Shown here piece by piece: positions 12,398 to 24,472 of a stretch of 64,000 bases of DNA. Origin of the DNA: Gelatoporia subvermispora B (Eukaryota; Basidiomycota; Agaricomycetes; Polyporales; Gelatoporiaceae). Each line of letters starts with the position of its first letter. Position 1 is the first letter of the stretch. The position numbers and the translations under genes were made by a program. The DNA lies in contig KB445794.1 in NCBI GenBank assembly GCA_000320605.2, positions 999,389 through 1,063,388 of the forward strand, given 5' to 3'. The notes under the pieces were generated by a model that was given only the letters and a program-made list of their open reading frames with translations, was not told the origin of the DNA and searched no databases.

Positions 12398-12772
12398 TCT
12401 CAACGACATGATATTGGTTTCGTCCTATCGAATGGTCTCCATGCTTCCGTGTCATCCTGCTTTTGTGCTGGGAACAAGCACTGCGCTTCTCTCTGAATAT
12501 AGTCTGATACTGTCTTACAATCAAATTTCGGGACAAATCTGTTCACGGAGGGGATTGCGAATGTACGAGCCGTTTATCGAGGTTTCGATCGAAAGGCGAG
12601 TATAGCACTGTAGGCGCTGGAGATGCGCGCGCGTGGCCGAAAGAGGCGAAGCTCACACGGCCAGATTTTCGTTAGCGCCGTTGGACTTGTCACCTCGAAC
12701 GCGGCACAGACAATTCCGGGCCCCTTACCTCAACCTCTTGGTCCTCCGTCTGTTTCTCTACAGTCCCTCGCC
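12398..12772. other. Upstream region of TIM44
   Basis: About 375 bp with no separate gene. Pyrimidine-rich runs just before 12773 are typical of basidiomycete leaders. An in-frame ATG at 12623 would add a non-mitochondrial N terminus and is not preferred. Confidence 0.4.
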
Positions 12773-14428
12773 ATGCTCCCTCGTCATCTTCGTGCTGCTG
12801 TCCTCACGCCGGCGACCCCTGCTCATCTCCGTGCTCTCCTCTCCGCCCGCACTTCCCTCCGTACCGCCGCCATCCGTCCGCATGCAGCTCTCCCCTCCGC
12901 GCCCGCACATGTAGCAGCGTTCCATGCATCTTCGCGACGGCAGAGTGAGATGCCGAAATCGCCATTCCAGACCTTCGTTGAGGTCTTGAAGGAGGAATTA
13001 CGCAAGAATCGCGAGTTGCAGGATAATGTCAAGCAGCTGCAGGGTGATGTTGACAAACTCCAGGACTCTGAGGCAATGCGTAAAGCTCGTGCGGCATACG
13101 AGCGTGCAAGAGTGAGTCTCTAAATGTGAAACCACTGCGCATCAAAATTGAAGTATCATCTTGTCAGTTGACTTCGAGTATCAAAGAGAATCCACGCCTG
13201 CGTGCGGCAGCCGAAGAGCTGCGTAAGGCGGGCGTGAAGGTCGGCGATGCTGTCTCCGAAGCGCTCAAGACTATGGAGGAGAGCGAGCTTGCGCGTGCAG
13301 TACGTTTATACACATTGTTCACTACACCCTACTCACGTCCCGCAGATCTCTCGTGCATCTGCCGCAGTGTCCTCGACTATTGCTACCACGACAGAACCCA
13401 TACGCAAGACTGCTGCTTACAAGGCGCTTGCAGACACCGTCGTCGATGCCCTGGACGACAGTGGAAGCGCGAAGCATGCTGGATTTGAAGAGAAGGAGGC
13501 GCGTCGGAAACGGAGACAGCTACGGCTCGCGAAGGCGGGCAAGAACAGCATGACTGGTGGAGGCGTTCGGGTATCCGTGAACCCCAAGTGCGTGCCCCCC
13601 ATCCCATGTTTCCCCACATACTTAGTCCGAACCTCCAGGGCTGGCGAGGCAGTCGTCCTCCACAAGGACGCCGAGAAGCAGGAGAGATGGGCGCGCATGA
13701 AGGAGGCGAACCCCGTTTTCCGCGCATTCGCGTCCCTGCGCGAGAAGATGGATGAGAGTGAGAACCCCGTGGTCCTGACGTTCCGCGACGTCGCGTACTC
13801 CGTTGGCCGCTTCTTCGACGAGACCGAGAATGCGCAGGTCCAGCGGTTCATGAAGGCGATGGACCCGACATGGACGATGGAGGGCTTCGAACGCGAGCTC
13901 CGCGAGTACATCGTGCCGGAGGTTGTCGACGCGTACTTGAGCGCAGACCAGGAGGCACTCAAGGCATGGTGCGGTGAAGCGACATACAACGTTCTCTGGG
14001 CGACGATGGAGCAGTACCTTCGCCAGGGTCTGATCAGCGACAGCAAAGTACTCGATATCCGACAAGTCGATGTATGCTATTTTCGTTCTTTTTGCAAGGA
14101 CCGTCTGAATTGATTCCGTTCATAGATTTCGACAGGAAAGATATTGGAAAACAATGTCCCTGTTTTCGTCATTACGTTCACGACGCAAGAGCTGATGCTC
14201 TTCCGTAACGCGCGGTCGGGAGAGATTGTCGTCGGCGCGGAGGACAAAGTGGATCAGTGCCATTATGCCGCGGTCGTCACTCGTGACGAGAACGAGCTCG
14301 AGAATGAGCTGACCGGGGGCTGGAAAGTCATTGAGGTGCGTCACCTTACCTACGTTCCATCATTCATTACTTACGCCCTCTACTAACCCCCCTAGATGGG
14401 CCGGAGATCTGCCCGTGCATATCTATAG
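12773..14428 (+). CDS. TIM44: Mitochondrial import inner-membrane translocase subunit Tim44
   Basis: Peripheral matrix protein that tethers mitochondrial Hsp70 to the TIM23 channel and so drives presequence import. ATG 12773 gives an Arg/Ala/Ser-rich, acid-free N terminus (MLPRHLRAAVLTPATPAHLR) ending near AAFHASSRRQ, a good matrix presequence. A coiled-coil region follows (FVEVLKEELRKNRELQDNVK). The Tim44-like C-terminal domain includes ENPVVLTFRDVAYSVGRFFD, MDPTWTMEGFERELREYIVP and DISTGKILENNVPVFVITF. The last exon is short (MGRRSARAYL, TAG 14426-14428). About six exons join in frame. Length near 450 aa matches the family. Confidence 0.93.
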
Positions 14429-14676
14429 ACTATCCCTCGCGAACACTGACCGCTGACGACGATGCCGACACTCGGCCGCTGCAAAATGCTACCATCTACG
14501 CACACCTGTTGGACTCACGCTCTCTGCTTTCTTCGCACACCCCCGCTCAAATATCAAGTAGTGTATATCATTATGTTACGTTCTAGCAATCTAGGCTGCG
14601 CTCTCGCTGCACGCATGACGACCCCAACGCTGGCTCCTTGGGCCTGCCTGTCTGGTGGTGCAAACACTTGTCTCGG

Positions 14677-15497
14677 TCATGGAAAGTCCAAGGACTCTCC
14701 TGGGCAACATATCATAAACAGCTCCTGCAGACGATCGACGGTACGTTCGAACTTCGCCTTGAAGTCTTCAGGTACGTCCTCGATGTCCACGTCCGGGTCC
14801 AAGCATTCCTCGAGTGTCAGTCCGAGCTCTTGCAGCTCTGCGATGTCTTCGCTGTCGGACACGTGCCGCCTCTTGTACTTCGGCGGAGCGTATTCTATCA
14901 ACGGAGCGGTCCGGTTAGTCGGACTTAGATTGCGCAAGGCAAACGAGCACACACTTCGAATGACCTCTGTCAGCTCTGGCCAATCAGGACGCAATGACGC
15001 CATCCAGAGCATCTTGATGTAATCGTCTCGATGGTCAATCACCTTGCCAGGTCGAGTTCTGTATAGTGAGTCAGTTCGGTCTTCGGACGTCCAGTATAAT
15101 AAGCGCCTGACGCCACTCACTCCGTTTCAGTCGGATAGGTTTGCGGTGGCCAGTCGTCTGCATGGTGCTCCGAGGAATCTTCTTCGTCGTCCACGTCGTA
15201 TACTGTCACCATGACCTCGTCATCATTATTACTTCGCCCAGGTCGTTGAGGTCGTTGAGATCGTTGAGGCCTTTGAGGTTCCTGTGGCGAAGGAGGGTCA
15301 CCCGGATTCCACTGCCTGGACAAGGGAGACGGTCCGTGCCCGGCGCAGCGCCTGCGCCTGGCACGCATGGAAGGCTGCCGACACAGGTGCAGCGGGATGG
15401 CCGGGACGACAAATGGCCGCGGTTCGGGGCGCAGGAGAGGGATGCAGCCCGCGGGGAAGTCGGGATGTGGATTGCCGGAGGTGCTCACACGTACCAT
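14677..15497 (-). CDS. Conserved-looking hypothetical protein, two exons
   Basis: I do not recognise the family. Exon 1 (ATG taken at 15497, MVRVSTSGNPHPDFPAGC) is rich in Arg and Pro, holds a short repeat (PQRPQRSQRPQRPG) written by a 9-bp tandem repeat, and then an acidic stretch (YDVDDEEDSSEHHADD). Exon 2 runs TRPGKVIDHRDDYIKMLWMA, SLRPDWPELTEVIRSVCSF, a basic APPKYKRRH segment and an acidic end finishing CPGESLDFP at TGA 14677-14679. The splice GA|A joins TETE to TRPGK in frame. The C-terminal half looks like a small alpha-helical domain. An upstream in-frame ATG (15608) is possible. Confidence 0.6.
15241..15276. repeat. 9-bp tandem repeat inside coding sequence
   Basis: GGTCGTTGA-type 9-mers repeat about four times with small changes. 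In the minus-strand gene they encode the PQR/SQR repeat. Confidence 0.6.
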
Positions 15498-15865
15498 TAC
15501 GGAAATAAGGAGGGGGAATATTTGACAATATGGAGATGCAGATTCCATCGTGCGCTTTATATGTAGGGACAAAGAGTGGCCTTGCAACAGGCCACCGGGC
15601 TTTATCAAACGGAGGCTTTGTGGCGATCGCGCCTGTGGCTGAACGAAGCTTGTTCAGAGCCGCGCGACACGCTCGTGCCGTGAGCTTACAGCGGGGTAAT
15701 GGAAGACACATGGTTTAGGGCACCCTCACGGTAACCTTCACGCTGCCAATCTGTAACTTCAACAGCCTTCGAAGGGGTTGTGTAGCCGGATAACGGACAC
15801 GCAAAGCCAATTGTTGGACTGGTTCCTGAACATGTGATATATCATAAGAAAAGTCGCCATCTCTA
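15498..15865. other. Intergenic, 3' end of NUP53 to hypothetical gene
   Basis: About 370 bp. This should contain the promoter of the minus-strand hypothetical gene. No other feature was seen. Confidence 0.4.
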
Positions 15866-17337
15866 CTACCATCCGAATATGAGATCAGACACCTGACCCA
15901 ACACGCTCTTGCTGGGGGACGGATTCGTTACTGCCGAAGGCAGGATACTCTGCCCAAGTTGTGCGACGCTTGTTTTGGGGGCGCTACCGGGCGAAGACGT
16001 TGTGCCATGCCTGCGGAACGCAACCGTTGATGGCGCCAACCTGAGGGGCGTACCGACTGTGGGCGTGCTAGCCCCAAGAGGAGGTGAGCGACTGAGTGGT
16101 TCGTCTATATTCATGCGCGACGCAGCGAACGTGTTCATCGGCGGTGACGACGGCTCAAGCCCAGCAGCTGAGGTCATCTCAGGGGGTAACGACCCACGAA
16201 CCACCGCAGCACCAAGCAGAGCTTCCGCTTGTGCGGGCTCCTATGACAGCAGGTGTTAGGGTTCAAGTTGACCAGAGCGATGAGACCACAACACGTACGG
16301 CCCACTTTGCACCGACCATCCAGCTGCCGCCAAGTATCTCGCCATTCTTGCGCACGGCCCGCATGGCTTCGGCTGGATGCAAGTACCCGATACGGAAGCA
16401 GTTCGATATCTCTGGGTTCTGCAGAGGCTCCGTAGTCTCGCCGAGCGAGCGGAAGTATTCTGCAGTCAGACTGTACTTGTCCGGTGGATAACCGAAGACA
16501 ATGACGTATAAGGTCTCAGAGGAGGATTGAGTCTGCTCGCGGGCGGGTTTCGGGGTGGAAGGTTGAGTAGAGCGGAAGAGAGACGCGCGGCTGGAAGACG
16601 GGTCAAATGCAGTATTCTGGAAAACCTGGTTTGTCTCATGGCCCCAAGCAGAGGTAGATAAACGTACTCGTGGACGAGAATCAGTATACACTTCGTTCAC
16701 AATGTCATTCACGGAGGTGGTCGGGGGAGCATCCTCGTCGGCGAGTGGCTGTCTTTGCCGTTGTCTAGGGCGTTATCTTGAGCAAGAATTCGACAGATGG
16801 CTTTGAATGCGCGAACCTTGAGTTTTCAAACATTGAGTCCATGCCAAAGTCGGCAGCCGCTCCTCCCGCATGAACATGATTCAACTTCGCCTTTGTCTGC
16901 ACCATCGGCGTGTCTTCGTGTCGTTGGCTACCTTGTGGCAGCACCTATGAAGATAACAATTATCAGAACCTTGAGTATATTCGATAGGTTAAGATCTTAC
17001 ACTTGGTTGCGCAGCAGACTATAACGCAATCAGCTATGTGTTGACGAGCACACCACCAAGGATAACTTGCCATGAGATAACCAGGCTGGTAGTGACTCCT
17101 GGACTGAGACAGCGAGTCGCCCATGCTCATAGAAAGAGAGCTATTCCCAAGGGTTGATCCACGTAGCTTTGGGCTCTGCGCTACTGACGCGTTGGACATT
17201 CCAGCAACGCTGAAAGCTGACCCTGGATGCTGGGCGGGATGCGAGTGAGAGTGCGGGAAAGGCGGCCGGTTCTCTTGCGCCGCTTGAGGCGAAGTCGAAA
17301 AAGATGGGGTCGAAAAGCTCGGATACATTTTGTACAA
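15866..17337 (-). CDS. NUP53: Nucleoporin Nup53/Nup35 (RRM_NUP35 domain)
   Basis: Linker nucleoporin of the nuclear pore inner ring. The N terminus (ATG 17337 or the next Met at 17328, MYPSFSTPSFSTSPQAAQEN) is Ser/Pro-rich and unstructured. A conserved linker follows: PGYLM, then an 18-nt exon SAAQPS (17001-17018), then DTPMVQTKAKLNHVHAGGAA and DFGMDSMFENSR. The Nup35-type RRM contains LYVIVFGYPPDKYSLTAEYF, NCFRIGYLHPAEAMRAVRKN and GSWMVGAKWA. The C terminus ends SVLGQVSDLIFGW, the amphipathic membrane-binding tail expected of this family, before TAG at 15866-15868. The intron before the 18-nt exon starts with GC (GCAAGT). NUP53 and ZPR1 are divergent. Confidence 0.92.
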
Positions 17338-17722
17338 CCAAGCACAGGCGACTGGTCAAAGATGGCAAGCAATACGGCACGCTGATGCTTGCTGGTCGTT
17401 GTGGCGAGCGGCACGAGAAAACGAACGCGACTCGTAATTGCCTTTCTTGGACATACGTCAGGTGATATGACGCGTGGGTCCCGTGATCCAAATTTCCGCG
17501 CTTGTTGGCGGGCGTCTATGCAATCTCGAAAAGTCTCGAGACAGCTCGAACAAGTCTAAGGTAGTCTTCTCCTGCATTTTTCTGGCACATCATTGCATAT
17601 CCTGAGTCACCTACAAACCGAAGAACTACAAAAAGTGCTCCAAGAGCTGTGGCGCCACCTCTCTCAGCATCTACTTCAACTGCTATAGCCTTGCCCATTC
17701 AGCTACGCCCGAATTCACCATC
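17338..17722. promoter_or_regulatory. Divergent promoter region NUP53 / ZPR1
   Basis: About 385 bp between the two start codons. It must hold both promoters. No clear TATA box was recognised. Confidence 0.45.
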
Positions 17723-19424
17723 ATGTCCGAGGCTAAAGAGCAATTGTTCAACCCCATCGGCGATTTGGTCGAGAAAGTAGCAGAAGACAAGAGAGCAGAA
17801 GAAGACGTTACTACCAATGACGATGAGCGACCAGTGCAAGAGATTGAGTCGCTGTGCATGCGTTGCAGGGAACAGGTACGATCATATCTAAGCTTCGTAC
17901 TAATTGTTGCTGAAAGATGGACACAGGGAGTAACACGACTGATGCTTACATCGATCCCATACTTCCGCGAAGTTATCGTCATGTCGTTCAGGTGCGAGCA
18001 CTGTGGGTTCTCCAACAACGAAATCCAATCTGCAGGCGCGATTCGACGTATGTGTCCTTTTGTCCGTCTTTCCGTCTATCTGTCTGTCAAGCTGGACTAT
18101 CTACTGATCATGTGATAGCGGAGGGTAGTGTGTTCACCGTCCGCTGCTTGGGAAGAGAAGACCTCGATCGCCAAGTAGTCAAATCACCCACATGCACAGT
18201 TGAGATTCCCGAATTCGAGCTCACCATCCCCCCTTTCCGCGGACAACTCACGACACTCGAGGGTCTACTCCGAGACGTTATTACCGACCTAAGCGATGGA
18301 CAGCCGCTTCGTCGTATCGAGAATGAGGCAGCATATAACAAGATCCAAGCGATCATCGAAGGGTGCAAGGAGATCCTTGCCGACGATGAGGACGAGGACG
18401 AGGACGCTGTCGGGGCCGTCAAGCGAGCATCACAGAAGGATGCGCCGATGAAGCCGTTCACCATCCGTCTTGACGACCCTGCCGGTAACTCTTTCATTGA
18501 GTTTCACGGTAACATGTCAGACGCGCGGTGGAACATGCGCACGTACCACCGCACGCGTGAGCAGAACATTATACTCGGTCTCGTCAATCCAGATGAGGAG
18601 CCCGAAGCGCCGAAGGCACCCGCAGATGAGTCGGCGGAGCCTGATCTGGTGGGGGACGACGAGATTTTCGTCTTCCCCGGCACATGCTCCAGCTGTGGAC
18701 ATCCGTCGGACACTAAGGTGAAGAAGACTAGTATTCCATATTTTAAGGTGCGCGAACTCGATCTGATCTGTTACACGCTAATTGATCCGCAATTGTCACC
18801 TAGGACATCCTCATCTATGCGACGAATTGCGAGAAATGCGGCTACCGTGATAACGAGGTCAAGTCTGGTTCAGCAATCTCGCCTCAGGGAAAGCGTATCA
18901 CATTGAAGGTGGAGGATCGTGAGGATCTAAGTCGCGACGTTCTGAAGGTACGTTTCGTTTCCCACATACTAATATCTCTGACGCTCATTCTCCTGTATCA
19001 GAGCGAGACGTGCGGTCTTGCTATTCCCGAGATTGATCTCGTTCTGCAATCTGGCACACTTGGCGGGCGTTTCACCACATTGGAGGGTATTCTTGACCAA
19101 ATTTACGAGGAGCTTTCCACGAAGGTCTTCGCCGCGGGCGACTCGCGACACAATAACGATGCATTTGACACCTTCTTGCACAAGCTCAAGGCGGTCAAGA
19201 ACGTCGAACACCCTTTCACGGTCATTCTTGACGACCCGCTCGCCAACTCCTATCTCCAGAACCTCTACGCACCCGACCCCGACCCGAACATGGAGATCAG
19301 CTCATACGACCGCACTTGGGAGCAGAATGAGGAGCTCGGTTTAAACGATATGAAGCTCGAGGGGTATGAGCAGGATGCTGCCAACGATGCCAGCGCGACG
19401 AACACTGAGGCACCGAAGGTATAG
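17723..19424 (+). CDS. ZPR1: Zinc-finger protein Zpr1
   Basis: Conserved eukaryotic protein with two ZPR1 modules; in yeast it acts as a chaperone for newly made elongation factor eEF1A. ATG 17723 gives MSEAKEQLFNPIGDLVEKVA. Module 1 has zinc ligands CMRC and FRCEHCGFSNNE, then the A-domain with TVEIPEFELTIPPFRGQLTT and PFTIRLDDPAGNSFIE. Module 2 repeats the plan with CSSCGHPSD, NCEKCGYRDNEVKSG, LAIPEIDLVLQSGTLGGRF and PFTVILDDPLANSYLQN, then SSYDRTWEQNEELGLNDM. It stops at TAG 19422-19424. About five exons. Length near 470 aa and full ligand sets suggest a working gene. Confidence 0.95.
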
Positions 19425-20196
19425 TAGAAATCAATCCCGTCGAAAGAGGGGCAGGACTTGCGTCGATAGAAGTTTGTCATAACATACTGTACTCTGTAGT
19501 ATGCCGCATCAACCTACACGCCTTCATTCGTCTGTGTCAAAACGATTGCAGGACTCTATACAGCTATGACTGCCTTAGGATGAAGTAACCGATCACACTC
19601 ACAACTCGGTAAGCAGGATTGCGTTCCATCCCAATGCTGTGCTTCCTCTCGACCACGGTCCATCATATCAGTGATCGTTCCTCCCGCGGGAGTTGTTCTA
19701 GGACACTTCGCAAGCCTGAGGAGCAGCAGGGCAGTGGATGATTTTTCTCAGCCCAACACCTTGAAGATACTGCAATGTTCTGAGCTACCGCGATAACCAT
19801 GGGCGCGTACACTCCCGGGCCAGTAGCTCGAGAATCGGCTCGACGGGGGCCCTGACCTGTGCCTACGACCCGTGGAGTGCTCGTCGTGATCAGGCAAATT
19901 GTAGAGCTACCTCGACGCACAGCTTGTCCACATAGACATGAAGCAATCAATCCGGTCGTCACGCATCAAACTCCTGTGCGGCAGCTCTGATTTCGCATGA
20001 CGAGGGCGCTCGACTTCCGAGTGCATGGAGAACTGTGCTGTGCAGGTGATTGATCACACACGGACATTCTGATAACGCTCAGCAACCGGATCGTCGAAAA
20101 CCCATCCCTTCCGATATATAAGAATCACTCCATGCGCATGATGTAGCGCGCAAGCCCTCAAAATCTACACTCCTCACGAATTCCTAAAGAACCGAG
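19425..20196. other. Intergenic with promoter of the oxygenase gene
   Basis: About 770 bp. GATATATAAG at about 20113-20122, some 75 bp before the ATG, is a good TATA candidate. No gene was recognised in the rest. Confidence 0.5.
20114..20122 (+). promoter_or_regulatory. Candidate TATA box of the oxygenase gene
   Basis: ATATATAAG lies about 75 bp upstream of ATG 20197. Confidence 0.45.
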
Positions 20197-21593
20197 ATGC
20201 CCGGTCTCACTGCTGCTCCCCCCTTCCCTGATGACATCCCTACGTACCCCCTGATCACCGTGGATTATGACCTGATCAAGGCGGGCGATCAAGCTGAGAT
20301 CGACAAGCTCTGGAAAGCGGCCACCGAGCTTGGCTTCTGGTAGTAAGTATCCTTCCGATTCAGGTATTGTACGTACACCTCATAAACGTGTCGAACTCCA
20401 GTCTCAAGAACCACGGCACTGATGCCGAAGTGAACGCTATGTTCGAAATGGGCGCTGAGACGATGCGGCTTCCTCTTGAAGAGAAGATGAAGTTCGAGCA
20501 AGGCGACGAAGGCGTGTACTTTGGGTCCGTGCCTATCGCGTTGACTGATTATGGCAGATACTGAGAGATCTGCAGGTACAAAGCAGCAGGTGTCAACGCG
20601 ATCGACGAGAAGGGCACGCTGGATGCGACAGAATTCCTGAACGTATCGAAGGATGATGCTCTCGCGTGGCCCGAGATCGCACACCGCACGTACCCGTCCC
20701 CCGCACAAAACCGCATGGGGGACACGATCAAGCCCTTCGTGGAGAAGTCGCTTGCGGTGAATGCAACGCTTCTTGCGGTGCTTGAGAAGAGGCTAGGGAT
20801 CAAGGAGGGTGAGCTTGCAAAGCTACACAGACCGTCAGAGCGTAGCGGGTGCGTGGCGCGGATCTCGAGGGTGTCACCACAGAATGCGGTCGAAGAGGCA
20901 AAGAGAGTTTTGCAGGCGCACACTGACTTCGGATCCCTCGTGAGTCGAGCTTCCACTTAGTATGTGTGGTCATATCTGACGCCCGCAGACCCTTTTGCAC
21001 AATCGTTTGGGAGGGCTCCAGGTGCTTGTACCAGGAACAGATGACTGGCTGTATGTCAAGGTAAGTAAATGCGTCAAAACTCAAGACCGTCGATCTTCGA
21101 ATACTGACTTATGCGGTGTAGCCAATGCCTGGCCACGCAGTCTGCAACTTGGGCGACGCAATGGCCTACATCAGTGGAGGGATTCTGAGATCAAACCTCC
21201 ACCGTGTTGTGTAAGAGCCGCGCTGCCAGAAGTTTGTTTGCTCGCGTCTTCTGACAGTCCTATTACAACAGTGCACCCCCAAAGGAGCAAGCCAAATACG
21301 AGCGTTTTTCGCTCGTCTTCCTGCAGCGGCCGGAAGACGCTGTTGTACTGCGGGCTATGCCTGAGTTGAGCCCACTCATCGCCGAAGCTGTCGCCAAGAC
21401 GCCAGAGAAGAACTGGGATACCGGAGTAACTTCCAAGGAGTGGATGACTAGGCGATTCAAGAACATTCGCATCAAGAATTACAAGGTCAGTTCTGGAATA
21501 CCAGATCTCAAAGCAGCTCTGATGACACGTCCTATCTCCCAGGGCCCGGAGACTTGGAAGGCGAGTCGGGGAACAGAGACGGTTCTTTCTTGA
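20197..21593 (+). CDS. 2-oxoglutarate/Fe(II)-dependent dioxygenase, isopenicillin-N-synthase-like
   Basis: Soluble non-heme iron oxygenase of the DIOX_N plus 2OG-FeII_Oxy class; substrate unknown. ATG 20197 gives MPGLTAAPPFPDDIPTYPLI, then KAATELGFWYLKNHG, the usual N-terminal motif. The Fe ligands are the His and Asp of QAHTDFGSL and the later His of LRSNLHRV; the 2-oxoglutarate-binding Arg and Ser are in the RFSLVFL segment. Other landmarks are GGLQVLVPGTDDWLYVK and PGHAVCNLGDAMAYISGG. About six exons; a phase-2 intron splits FWY from LKNHG. It stops at TGA 21591-21593. Fungal homologues act in secondary metabolism or pyrimidine or flavonoid-like oxidation, so the exact role is open. Confidence 0.88.
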
Positions 21594-21806
21594 GTTCGGG
21601 TTCGCCAATTAGCTATCTTATTGAATCTGTATCACCTGTGTAGCATTGTTTTGATCACTATATCTTGGTAGCGTGAGTTCGAATCTCGGAGTCTCAGCTT
21701 GAGGCTCAGCTGGACTCCATTCCCAATATTGCTCAGCAGTGCCAATCATAAACAACATCAGACCATATAAAGATTGATAGCACAGGCCAGCGCAGGCGAC
21801 CGTACA

Positions 21807-23278
21807 CTACAGGAAGAATGTGCGTCTAGTAGTCTCCAGCTCGGGCTTAAAATGATTGAATGTCAATACCTATCGGTGGTCAAAGCCAATCATGACGTAC
21901 CTTCCATGTCCACAAGTACTGATCCTCCGTCGGTGGAGTAACCTTTGGCTGCGCACTCTGGTCTGCTTTTGTATCACCGCTCTCCTGTTCTTCCTGCTCT
22001 CCAGACATTTCAGCGTCATTGTCTTCCACATCCTTATCTTCATCCTCTGCAAAGTTGTCAAACTCAAGCGACTTAGTAGGCTCGCCAAAGTTTTTGACCG
22101 CGGGTAGGCCCTTGCGCAACGACCGTAGCTTCAGAGTGAAACGCGGGCCAATTTCTTGCAGTGCGACTTTCTCTGTAGAGCGGAATGCATACCTGTATGT
22201 GGTGAAATCAGTGAGAGTATGGCTAGCTGGCCAGGCCAATTTGCATACCGATGGCGCCGGAAGAACAGGAAGTCACGCTGATTGTGAAGTGTGACGACCT
22301 GCCTGCCTTGAAATTCTGGCATAGGGGGGAAGAGGGTCTGGAAGAGACGACCAACGGTGTGCCCCAGGCGTGTTACAAAGCCATTAAGGACGAGCTCGGG
22401 GTGATGCGCCGTGGATCTCGCATGGCCCTATGAAGACGTTAGATGCTACGAGATACGTCGTAGTGCGATGGCATACATGAATCTGTTTCGCAAGCTCAAT
22501 GGACGTCAGCTTGAAGTAGGCCGTGGGTCCATTTGGAAGGTATATCATGGTGATAGCGTCTGTGAGGGCAAGACGAGCCCCGGTCAACATTTGACGATGA
22601 AGCAAACGATAAAGCAATTTCAAAGACTAACTTGGCTTCTTGGTATTTTCGTTCACAACCATCATGTGGCTGTAACCTCGCCCCGCTGCCCATCCTGCAA
22701 TCTTGCCCATTTCGAACCCACGACCTTTTGGTCGCCTATGGAACTCCGCGCCAGGAAACACGCTAACGAGCTCCTCACAGAATTCATAGGACACACGAGT
22801 TGCCTTCGGAGAGGTCGTGATCAGGACCTTCGGGGGTACCGAAGGATCGAGGGCGCCAGAGAAGTAAGCGGCAAAAGGGTCGGACTCGATATCAGCGGCA
22901 GACTCGTCTTGCGGTTGGAGCGAGGGGTCGATCTCTGGTTTCTGAACAGCTGCTGAAGTGGAAGCCTCAGGTTGCACGGAAGAGGAAGAGGAAGCAGCAG
23001 GATTGGCGGTGAGGATTGAAGGGTCGTATTCTCGGGTGTTGTCTAGTGTGCGAGGTACATTTTGTGCTTGCCGCCTCTGCAGCGGAGTAAATATAAGCTT
23101 GTCACCTATCTTGTGTACCACACACCTTCTTCAATGCGGGATCGTTTGCCTCGACTTTCGCCTGTGCCAGCCGTCTTTGCAACTTGCCCTGTCGCTTTTC
23201 CTTCTTGAGTTTCTGGGCGATCTCCTCCCTTTTCAACTTGTTTTTGATGGTTGACGGCTCAAAGCGAGCTGTGGGCAT
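21807..23278 (-). CDS. RPF1: Ribosome production factor 1, Brix domain
   Basis: Nucleolar protein needed for 60S subunit assembly and 27S pre-rRNA processing. ATG 23278 gives [20 protein letters not shown] with a long Lys/Arg-rich helix. The next exon holds a Ser-rich acidic linker and the Brix start [20 protein letters not shown] and [17 protein letters not shown]. Later parts are [20 protein letters not shown], a Brix middle with [40 protein letters not shown], then [14 protein letters not shown], an acidic tail and a last exon [12 protein letters not shown] ending at TAG 21807-21809. The start codon is 170 bp from that of the divergent p24 gene. Confidence 0.93.
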
Positions 23279-23447
23279 TTTGAAGATATGCTGACTGATG
23301 CAGAGAGGAAACAGGGAGAACAGAGAGGATGCCGAACGGGTGGCAAACTGCAGGATGCAGAAATCTCGCGAGGAGATCTCACCCTGCCGCGGATTCCCAC
23401 GGCCCATCTTCCGCTCGTCGCGACCACCGACGACCACGACACGTTCC
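23279..23447. promoter_or_regulatory. Compact divergent promoter RPF1 / p24
   Basis: Only 169 bp separate two start codons on opposite strands, so both promoters share this space. No TATA box was seen. Confidence 0.5.
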
Positions 23448-24292
23448 ATGGCTCCCTCCCACCGACCCAGGCTCCTCCCATTATGTCTTCTCCTCTGGCT
23501 TGCGGCTGTAGCTAACGGACTTCACTTTTACTTGGATACCAACGAGAAACGATGCTTTGTTGAGGAGCTTCCTACCGACACCGTCGTAGAAGGTCAGCGC
23601 GCCACGTCTGCACTCGGTTGGCCTGTGCTCAAAGCATGTTACGAACAGGACACTATCGCGCTTTGGAATGGTCGGAGAAGGAGCAATCATATGCTGAAAA
23701 TCCAGAGCTGGGAATTCTCGTCGAGGTCACAGTACGTCGCGCCGCCACCTTGCAATGATACCGCATGGCCGACGTCCCATACTCCGCCTCCCGTTTGAAT
23801 CGTATAGGAACTCGACACAGGACACAATGTCGTGCGCACTCGCGGCCCACCTGACGGACGATTTACATTTACCTCGCACGAAGCAGGCGATCACGCGATC
23901 TGCCTCTCGAGTTCTTACAACGCAGGCTGGTTCGGCAGTACACACATCCGGCTGCACCTCGACATCGTCGTAGGCGCGACAAAGGCCGACCCAGAACATG
24001 ATCGCTCACATGTTAGCGAGCTTTCCGCGAAACTCCGGGACCTCAACCAGAAACTGGAGGATATCCGACGTGAGCAGCAATACCAACGCGAACGTGAGGC
24101 GAACTTCCGGGATCTGAGTGAGGACACGAACTCGCGTGCTGTGTGGTACAGTATTGTGCAGATCATCGTCCTCGTCCTCACATGCGCGTGGCAGCTGAGG
24201 CATTTGAAAGTGGGTATATGTACCTGTGTTGTGCTTCGACACTAGCTGACCGCCACCTGCAGAGATTCTTCGAGGATAGGAAGATGCATTGA
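23448..24292 (+). CDS. p24/emp24 family cargo receptor (TMED4/9, Erp1-like)
   Basis: Type I membrane protein that cycles between ER and Golgi in COPII and COPI vesicles and helps sort cargo. ATG 23448 gives a signal peptide (MAPSHRPRLLPLCLLLWLAA). The luminal GOLD domain starts LHFYLDTNEKRCFVEELP and includes NPELGILVEVT, DGRFTFTSHEAGDHAICLSS and RLHLDIVVG. A coiled coil (LRDLNQKLEDIRREQQYQRE) and one membrane span (WYSIVQIIVLVLTCAWQ) follow. The cytosolic tail RFFEDRKMH keeps the FF export signal and basic residues. Four exons, TGA 24290-24292. The sequence is closest to the alpha subfamily from memory of the family pattern. Confidence 0.92.
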
Positions 24293-24472
24293 TATTCATT
24301 TGCTCCTGTTATAATGGATTGGGTAATAGTGGAACTGTCTGTGTCTTGCTACAGATATAGACTACTGGTGGACACCTATGGTGTTGCGTTGACCGCGATG
24401 TCCTGGCTGATGCAAGCCTACCAGGCCTACATCTCGGCGGACATCTCGGCGTGCTTTGATGGTATGTCCTGG

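Noticed and set aside
13417..14046. 209-aa minus-strand ORF
   Set aside because: Antisense to TIM44 coding exons, where the plus strand has clear family motifs.
21660..21710. tRNA-like GAGTTCGAATCTC box
   Set aside because: It resembles the T-loop B box, but the stem pairs poorly and no acceptor, D or anticodon arm fits upstream.
22411..22956. 181-aa plus-strand ORF
   Set aside because: Antisense to RPF1 exons; no motif.
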